The notes under the pieces are model-generated. The model did no database searches, was not told the origin of the DNA, and saw only the letters and a program-made list of their open reading frames with translations. The translations under genes and the position numbers were made by a program. From Gari tellinella (Eukaryota; Mollusca; Bivalvia; Cardiida; Psammobiidae), in contig OV277866.1 of NCBI GenBank assembly GCA_922989275.2, forward strand, positions 75,738,328 to 75,802,327: 64,000 bases of DNA, written 5' to 3'. Of the stretch, positions 56,352 to 64,000 are shown piece after piece (positions within the stretch are counted from its first letter, which is position 1; every line of letters begins with the position of its first letter).

Positions 56352-56583
56352 TGACGTCACTATTCATAACTGCGTTTTGACGTCAACGGGGTTTAAAAAA
56401 TACATAGTGCTTTAAAAGTAGCTTAAATCGTTGGTAATGTGAGAAAAAGAATGTCACTCTTCGATGTTTAAGACAAGTTGATCTCAAACTCGTCTAGAAT
56501 AGAAACGTTATTAAGCTCGCCAAGGCTCGCTTAATAACATTTCAATTCTAGACTCGTTTGAGATCAGCTTGTCTTAAACGTCG
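56352..56583 (+). repeat. Punctuated palindrome, locus B (clearest copy), with two upstream TGACGTCA
   Basis: Perfect TGACGTCA at 56352-56359 and 56378-56385; GTGAGAAAAAG at 56439-56449. Then TTCG (56460), block, CTCG (56489), 23-nt block, CTCG (56516), loop CCAAGG, CTCG (56526), 23-nt block, CTCG (56553), 23-nt block, GTCG (56580). Blocks 466-488 and 557-579 pair with one mismatch; 493-515 and 530-552 pair with two. The four CTCG tetramers are direct, not inverted, copies. Confidence 0.88.
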
Positions 56584-56790
56584 ACTGATGACAGATCCTA
56601 TATATTCCATCCATTTAACCTAATAATTGAATTCTAAGGGAGAAAATAATACAGTTTACAAGTGAAAAAGGCATGACAGCGAATGTGTTGAATAACGCAA
56701 GCTATACTATATATTAACCCTTTCAACCCTAGTCCCGCCTATAGGCGTCCTTTTCAAACAGTGTACATGTGAATAGTACACTTGTCCTGT
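56584..56790. other. No gene seen
   Basis: No recognised gene. Confidence 0.4.
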
Positions 56791-56859
56791 ACAAACAGTG
56801 AAGACCCAGATCAGAGGGCTCCGAAAGGAGCCCTCTGATCAGGGTCTTCACTGTTTGTC
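56791..56859. repeat. Near-perfect 69-bp hairpin core, AGGGCTCC variant
   Basis: ACAAACAGTGAAGACCCAGA and TCAGAGGGCTCC pair with GGAGCCCTCTGATC and GGGTCTTCACTGTTTGT around a GAAA loop; I see one mismatch. Confidence 0.9.
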
Positions 56860-57249
56860 ACAATGCCAAGCATTGAAAAAAACAACCCTTAAAAGTCAGA
56901 AATGGACAAGACTAAAATGGAAACTAGAATTGTCCATTTAAAGTTTCAGGGAGGAAAGAGTTAACATGAATTCACATACTTATATTGATCATTATCTTGC
57001 AGTAACGTCGAAAATTTCGAAATTATCGTATACAATGTTAAAATGCTTACGATATAAGTAGTTTCGAATAGTTTAAAAGAAATGTCCGACACATAGTTGC
57101 TCGGCATCTGGTGTTTGTCCAAAGTTATATCAGATACAGTCAAACTTCTAAAAACTTTATACCTCTATACCGAAAGAGAATATTTCGGTTTATAGTGGTT
57201 TCCACATTAGGCAGGTGAAGTAGTCAACCAACACAATTTGGATTTGCAG
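56860..57249. other. No gene seen
   Basis: No recognised gene or element. Confidence 0.4.
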
Positions 57250-57425
57250 CCATTTACCCATTGGCGCCCAGTAGAATATTCTATGATTATATTTGATCCT
57301 ATAATTTGTTATCTCATGGGGTGCTTCATTTTCGTGTTGTTTCATATTGAAATTACTATCAGCAAACAGTGTTGCGTCGTCTGATCAGAGTCTGTACTGT
57401 TTTCTTATTACCCACATTTTGGATC
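57250..57425 (+). repeat. 'CCCATATATGGG' family dispersed repeat, partial
   Basis: CATTTACCCATTGGCGCCCA, GGGGTGCTTCATTTTCGTGT and CATATTGAAATTACTATCAG precede the hairpin core, as in 8570-8765. The CCCATATATGGG end is missing. Confidence 0.65.
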
Positions 57426-58071
57426 ATGTGACAAAATATGTCGTAGACAGATCTATTGAAATGAACAGTTAAGTTGAAAGCTGAAGTAGGTGTATTTTAA
57501 TCAGTTTGTAATATCCGGTGACTGAATGTTGAGCAAGAAGAAAACATATGGAACGAGGGATATGGTCGGATTATTAGGTTGAACCCTAACGAAGTGTTTA
57601 CTCCTCGTTTATCTATAGTTTTATGTATGAATAGCACACTCGTCCAATGGCAACTTTGAATACCTTAAACAGATGGTGCATACAGGAACCCCTGATCAGT
57701 GGTTAAACTGTATACAATTTTACAACACATTGTACACATATGCCCTAAGTAGTCACAAACTGAGTATGCTTGATTGGAAGTTTGAACTGTCAATTAAAAA
57801 TGCTAGGGATGAATGTGTAAAAGAGATTTCCTATTTGATAGAGAACGGCTTTCGGAGGGTCAATTGTAACAGTCAAATGGCTTATGCTAATCGAAACATT
57901 TGCATTGAAGATATAACGATACATTGGCATCGTTAATCGGTCAAACGGTATAAAGTATTTAATCTGTCGCTGCTTCAATATCGTCTGCTTCTAATTAGCG
58001 TCGTGCTTTTCTTCAAAATTACATATTAAACATGTTGTCATAAGACGCATAAAGACGAGTGACAAATCGTT
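57426..58071. other. No gene recognised
   Basis: The plus frame 57673-57936 (87 codons) has no recognisable domain, splice context or homologue known to me. Confidence 0.35.
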
Positions 58072-58130
58072 TAAACTCAGATCAGACGCCGCGTTACGCG
58101 GCGTCTGATCTGAATTAAAATTGTTTGCAA
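58072..58130. repeat. GATCAGACGC hairpin core, clean copy
   Basis: TCAGATCAGACGCCGCGT pairs perfectly with ACGCGGCGTCTGATCTGA; outer arms are TCGTTTAAAC and ATTAAAATTG. Confidence 0.85.
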
Positions 58131-60566
58131 ATGTAAGCCAAGTCGCGCTCAGAACACTAAGGTTTACAAGAAATCATAAGCAGCATATTATACAAATTTG
58201 ATAAGTGGTTTATGTCCCTCTTACGTTTCGTTGACTCATAAAGAAAGCCGTTGTACGCAATAAAGATAGAATTATGAGGTCTGGAGAGTAAAACAGAATC
58301 AATTGTTGCAACGATACTACAGGTGGTAAGTATTTGGCCAGCCTTTGCTTTTGTGTGTCGTCAGTGTAAATATCACGAAAGGATTATGTTATTTCCTCAA
58401 ATAGTATAGGAATAATAGCTACTAGGTAGTTTGTAATATAAACTCAAATGATGCATAGATTGCCAACTTTTATAAACATATTCCAATAAACCCGTAGATG
58501 CATAGCTATCAAATCATTTGTCCTTTACAAACAGTTTATATACGATATAAAACACTTGTCATTATTTTGCAAACATTTTAGGGCCCAGATTTACGGTCTC
58601 CTGCATGAAACATCCAGTACGAGCGTAAAGACAAACACATATTGTCAATTTTAAGTCCAATAACATTAAAAGTTCAAACATGGTCTAGGATAAACTGACT
58701 ATTAAAAAACTGATGTGCCCTAAAATGCACATGTGTTTTGTTCTCAAAGCTACTTCAAAAATCATATCAGTGGACAAATGGGATCATTCTGACCCAGTAG
58801 TCGCATTATATAATGTCAAATGCAAAGAACTAATAACAATAGTTAACGCCGAATGACTTAGTATCTGATCTGGATCCAATTGCTTGCCAGTCAGTTCATC
58901 ATATGTTATAAACACTTTTACAAGTTTTTCATTATCTCCGTTTTACTGATTTGCCACCAATGTTTTTCTTTATCCACCAATGGGCATGAATTATAGACAT
59001 TTACACACAAAACCGATCCAGCCGAATCTCATTTTAACTATGGGATATTTTCAGGAAAATACCTTTCTTCACTCAGATCATCGGAAGACCGGAACATGTT
59101 CTTGGTTTCTGGAAACGGTTGTGCTGTACAGGTAGATAATAGATTGCGTTTACCATTGCATTCGACATTGACATGTTTTACAAGGAGATATTCACCATTA
59201 TTTACAGTTCGAACGAATAACGTGATGAAAACTTAGTGATACAAACATTAGTAACGCATAGCTGCATTTCATACAAAACCATACTAGACGACGTGAGAGT
59301 CAATCGACATTTTTTCACCAACACATTCTCGATAAACATAGTGTTTTTGTACATGATTAAAGACGCGTGAGGGAACAATGTGACAATTACAACAGAAAGC
59401 GAGTTGATGTAGTGTTTCACATTAAAAGGCATACTTTATTCTTTCACAACTCTTAGTTGTAAAAATGCACCGGCGATGCATAAATGGTAAACAACATGGC
59501 ACAAAGTGTGGTTACGGCCCGAGTGGCTCATCCTGAGCCTCTTATCTGAGTCAACATACCTAAAACCATTATTCGATTTCGGAATAATCAATACGTCTAC
59601 TTTATTTTCCCAAACTAAACACAATTGCAATTCAACAAAACAGTCGTTTAAACTATTGAAAATAATCCATATCTTAATGTGAATCAGATATGTATTATAA
59701 ATGTCTGGATGCCTGTTATGTTAGCAAATTACAATGTTTGTAAAAACAATACATAATGGAGAAAAGTGAATGTTTTGCTCTTAGTATGCAAGTTTACATA
59801 ACTCTGTTTATTTTAGGCCAGATTCGTCGGGGTCAATACCACACATGCATACATATATATACACTGTCCCTTCTTGTCTTGAAAATTACCTGCTAGTAAA
59901 TACTATCAGAACTGTAAATAATGTACATTGTAAAAAACACACATGTCCCCTCTCGCCCTTTGTCTGAAATATATATTTAGAACGCATAATGGCTGGTAGT
60001 TTTTATGTTGTGAAAATTGCCTACGGGATGCAAGGAACCCTATTGATGTTAGACGCTATCTGATCAACGTCGAACTCTCTGTTGCGTAAAATATATTATA
60101 ATCACTGAAATTCCTTGCAGTCTAAAGAATACATTCCAGGCGCATAATATCAGGTATTTTTATCGTATGCTAGTTACCTAGTGTAAGTAAAGAACCTTGA
60201 TGACAGTTTTCAAGTTACATGTAAGGGTAAGGTAATAATGGTTTGTGTAAAATATACATCTTTCACCAATACTGTCTTTTGCTCAGGGGTATATACTGAC
60301 CCCAGCAATTCTCGTTTATAAGAATGCAATTCCTACCTTTAACATATCCATACTTCCATAATCAGTTTTTAAACTAATGCTTGCTTACAAACTGTTGTCT
60401 TTTGTTACAGGGATGTCATTTAAATGTGATTCAAATGTCTTAATAGATTACGGAATATATATCAGTACGTCTAAGTGGGGATAACGTGTTTGTATTACAA
60501 GTCTGCTACATTATTTCAAGGAATTCACAGCTTTGTAAAGAATGTCACGTTCCACTACATATAAAT
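58131..60566. other. No gene seen
   Basis: About 2.4 kb with no gene recognised. Frames 59202-59432 and 59436-59630 (minus) have no domain. Confidence 0.45.
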
Positions 60567-60680
60567 ACGAAAGACTCAAGCAGGAAACGCAACACAAACA
60601 ATACACCCACCTCTCAAGCAGAACACACACACAGTCATACCATAACAAACACACACACACACGCACACTCCCATTCCTTC
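60567..60680. repeat. ~100-bp A/C-rich dispersed repeat, copy 2, ending in (CA)n
   Basis: Nearly identical to 45553-45650 over about 97 bp, then extends into a longer CACACA run. Confidence 0.85.
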
Positions 60681-61459
60681 ATCTACACACTAAATAGAAA
60701 ACAACAAGCAAGACAAACATAAAGAAAAGTGAACATAGGAGCCCGCCTTGGTACGGTCAGTAGCAATCAATAATAAATTATAAATTAATCATTAACTACC
60801 ACTGGGGGGTTAAACCTGGGTTTAGGGGCGCGAAGGGGTTTTATTATCGTGGCAAGAATGCTTGAAATACAAAATTGTTTCATAACGCAACCCACATCAA
60901 CGTATTAGCATGCATTTGACAAATATACAGCACATATGTGTAACATGAAAACTGTTTCATAAAATAAAGCCACAATCAGTAACCATGTATTCGACTAAAA
61001 AGGCACCATGAATAACCGTATAGTTGGTATTTTTCTGCGCCAAAGATAGATCCATGTCATGTCCAATTACATTTTGATTCAGTTCTGTGCGTTTATACAA
61101 AGAGTCAAAACGTCCGAGGTCTTCTGTCACGGTATCGTTACATTTGGAAAACGTATCAAAACGGCACAATATTTAACAAAACGTAGCAGTTATTATATTT
61201 ATTTACGAAATAGACTTGTTTCATGACATGGACACTTATTATCATTATTTTCCTTTTTTCTCTTTCCGATGCAGTATCACATTGCTTGCAGTTGTACCAA
61301 GAACAAATCACCTAGACCAAACTGTTGATAAACAGAATACTAAAATAACAATACGTTTTATCAAGCTAGTAGCTAGTCTTAAAACGAGACAAGGTAGTCA
61401 TAAAGGTTATATATGAACATTCAATATAACTGTGTAAACTATTTTTTCAAAAACGAGTA
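60681..61459. other. No gene seen
   Basis: No recognised gene. Frames 60957-61169 and 61216-61416 have no domain. Confidence 0.4.
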
Positions 61460-61635
61460 CAGTAAAACCCTTTTATGATGATAATTTAACTGTGTTACAC
61501 ATTAGACATTTACGGCAGGTGACTTTTTGAAGCCAAAACATAATATAACAGTTGTATCGTCAACTTGCTTTAAGCTGTCATATGTATTTTATACAACCAG
61601 TTCGTTTCGGTGGTCGTTACAAAGAGATGTTACTG
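61460..61635. mobile_element. CAGTARAACCTC MITE, diverged, TA target duplication
   Basis: CAGTAAAACCCTTTTATGAT at the left; GGTCGTTACAAAGAGATGTT and ACTG at the right; TA on both sides. Confidence 0.75.
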
Positions 61636-64000
61636 TATTAAGATATAGTTATGCATTTGCATTTTAACGCATGCCAAAATTACTTTCAATATCCGTGCTC
61701 TCATAATAAGATTTACCCAAGAGAACTCGACTTGAGGAATCTACAATAACTGTTAATAATATATGACATATGAGAATACATCGTTGAATACACTGTAAAA
61801 TCATTCCAACTGGGAGCGTTTCATTTGATAATAATAGAGACATATTCCTTTTCCTCTGTCAATTTGTTTTCTTTAATGACAGTATATTGTTTTGAGTTAT
61901 GTTTTATCAGGATTATAAAATAGGACATAACACATTTAAAACCCTCATTATTTAAAAAAAATAATAAGAAACACCATTAATTTGCCATGTACATTAGAAC
62001 AATCCATGTAACGTAAGGATATAAAACACAGATATGACAATATTTTTGTGAACATTTAATAGTCATACTAGTCACTCAGTCAGTTGTCGTATAAAACCAT
62101 ACACTAACATAACGTCATTTACTTTAAACAATTGTCGGATTGTTTGTCTCAAATTGAACTGTTAGGTAGTTTGACTTAAGGAATATGAATTCAGTGTCAA
62201 ATGGAATATGTCCAGGCGTCGATTTACGTTGTGACTGATCAGGATTCGAAATGGTGGCCTACAAACGTCGCAGATCTTCTTGCGGTAAGTCAGTGAAAGA
62301 GTTGACCAGACGAAGTTTAAACTTTTTAAATTCCCGAAGAATTATACAGTATTTATATTCCGTGTTTATAGTGTGGTCTAATCAAACTAGCTTCAAGGTG
62401 CATATACAACATAGCAAGTGGTAATTAATTGCACTAAAGCCCCTAGTTATTGCGATATAAACTAAATGACCACTGCGTATTTTATGTATGTGTATATATA
62501 TTTGTAAACTATCTGGAAATGAATATGTTTAAACTAAGAAATGCACTTAATTTTGTCGGCTTTCAAGCGATATAAACGACGAAAATTGTCAGCAAACTCC
62601 ATGATTCGCTTTAGTTCATTTCTTATATCTACATTTAGTTTGGTGTCATTTCCAATATCAAATGAACGTTGTATCAGTATGCATGTATGTTTATCCACAT
62701 TAGATGTTGTTTACACGAATAATGTGTACTCTGAAAGGAATAGCCATAACGGCGTTCAAAATGCAACGCAACAAAACGATTCGCAGAGATCAGATTTGTA
62801 AGCCCCGCCTCCTTTGCGCAATACAACCGTATATCCGCAAGTTCCGCTTTCTCAAGAAATAACGTGTATACAAGTAAAATATCTATTTTCAATGGTTTTG
62901 ATTTGGGCGAATGTAAATATAATTGTGTCTCTGTATTGGTTGTCATTTTAGAGAGGGGGCGCTGTATATACTTGTCAATTACTTAGGTGTCGATTGTATC
63001 GATACACGCACATCATTTTGACATTCCACCGAACCCTACCTAAAACCAATCTCAATATGTTTTCAGTATTTTTCTATATTCAGTCTGGAAAACGTTTGTC
63101 TTTCCTGATTTAAACGAAAAAACAGAATAAAAATGTCTAATGACATGATTTTGAGATGTTGCGGTTTATTCTGATATGATTATCAAACATGATTGAGCTA
63201 CATATTGGTGAGAGGATATCTGATCTGGTTCGAAACAGTCTTCAGTGGATATATCTTAATTTAGCACAAGTGCATTTATCTGTAGCCCATGGCGTATTTT
63301 ATGCTGTTATATATATAGAAGAATAAAGAGCAAACATATCAGTAACAATTCAATTTTAATTAATTCTTATTTTGATACGACGCTACATGTACTAAAGTTT
63401 AATGAAACGATGCTTGATGTATCGTACTTCGTTTTAATCCACTTAGTGTCGCACGAATTTGAAGCATATGCCCTTAAACGCCGACAAAGTCAGTTTATTT
63501 CGTAATAAACAAGAACGATTGACGCTGTTCAACTGAAATATCTAACAACTAATTAAATCACTTAGTGGACATAATTTATAGCAATGTGAAAGACAATATG
63601 AAATAAAATAACTCTGTTTCAAAATACAGAATCACTTTCGTAATTATCTCGCCAAAGACAAACCAGTTGTGAATATTTACATTTGCTCTCTATAACTCGA
63701 AGGAAAAAGTGAGGTTCAATTTTCATTGAACCCTCACTTCAGATCTGGTTCTAACTAGTTTCAGGGATAATAAATAACTAGACCCATATATTATCCCTGC
63801 TAATTTTAAAAAGTGTCCATACGGCGGAGAGATATCGACCAAGTTAGGATCTACTTTTAGATTATCCGTTCGGGTATCTCGAAACCCCTATTTAAAGTCG
63901 GAGACACATTTCAATTAAAATCAAATTGCAATCAAAAAAATTAAATGCTGTTTTTAAGGGAGATTATCATATTACGCTCCGTCATTAAAGCTGTACGCTT
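61636..64000. other. No gene seen; one short palindrome
   Basis: A short perfect hairpin at about 63708-63741 (AAGTGAGGTTCAAT ... ATTGAACCCTCACTT). Frames 62541-62801 and 62674-62946 have no domain. Confidence 0.45.

Noticed and set aside
57673..57936. 87-codon host gene
   Set aside because: No recognisable domain, no splice signals or partner exon. Length is within chance expectation for 64 kb of sequence.
62541..62946. Overlapping frames on both strands as genes
   Set aside because: Both are short, mutually antisense, and lack domain signatures.

Overview
This is a stretch of AT-rich eukaryotic nuclear DNA, most likely from a bivalve mollusc. The clues are CR1/L2-like and related non-LTR retrotransposons, a mollusc-type tRNA-derived SINE, satellites of the 'TCTGCCCTTGGTGTACT' type, and many small palindromic elements common in bivalve genomes. 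The species assignment is inference. I see no convincing multi-exon host gene, no rRNA, no bona fide tRNA gene and no CRISPR array. Nearly all open reading frames are chance frames. The recognisable coding remnants belong to retrotransposons. All comparisons below were made by eye.

Layout. 0-9.3 kb: gene-free, with a diverged ~1 kb tandem duplication (1.8-3.75 kb), a ~150-bp minisatellite (6.07-6.99 kb) and a decayed palindrome element (7.54-7.83 kb). 9.3-14.65 kb: a retrotransposon cluster holding a plus-strand LINE ORF1 with a degenerate 2A-like motif that runs into a ~160-bp satellite, then an almost complete minus-strand CR1/L2-like LINE with a few stops, one clear frameshift and a 75-bp LINE-tail insertion. 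16.6-20.7 kb: a long foldback, then a three-level nest of elements. 24.0-25.4 kb: a 5'-truncated LINE. 27-34 kb: MITEs with TA target duplications and one SINE. 35.3-36.4 kb: an inverted pair of unusual palindromes with phased ACGTCA boxes. 41.7-43.6 kb: a MITE and a nearly perfect 729-bp tandem duplication. 45.5-52.05 kb: MITEs and a third LINE fragment. 52.3-56.6 kb: two more punctuated palindromes, a 415-bp LTR element whose LTRs carry tRNA-like boxes, and more MITEs. 57-64 kb: sparse repeats.

The strongest candidate for something undescribed is a family of palindromes at five places (7.74, 35.30, 36.26, 52.43 and 56.46 kb). Their stems differ completely in sequence between loci. Stem blocks of about 19-27 bp (mostly 22-24) are separated by the tetramer CTCG, which has the same orientation in both arms and so does not follow the inverted symmetry. 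The four best loci have an upstream TGACGTCA/TGACGTCG box in a constant orientation, and three of them have a G(T/C)GAGAAAA box next to the palindrome. The second is the miniature LTR element at 53478-53892, with 153-bp LTRs, PBS, PPT and a 4-bp target duplication.
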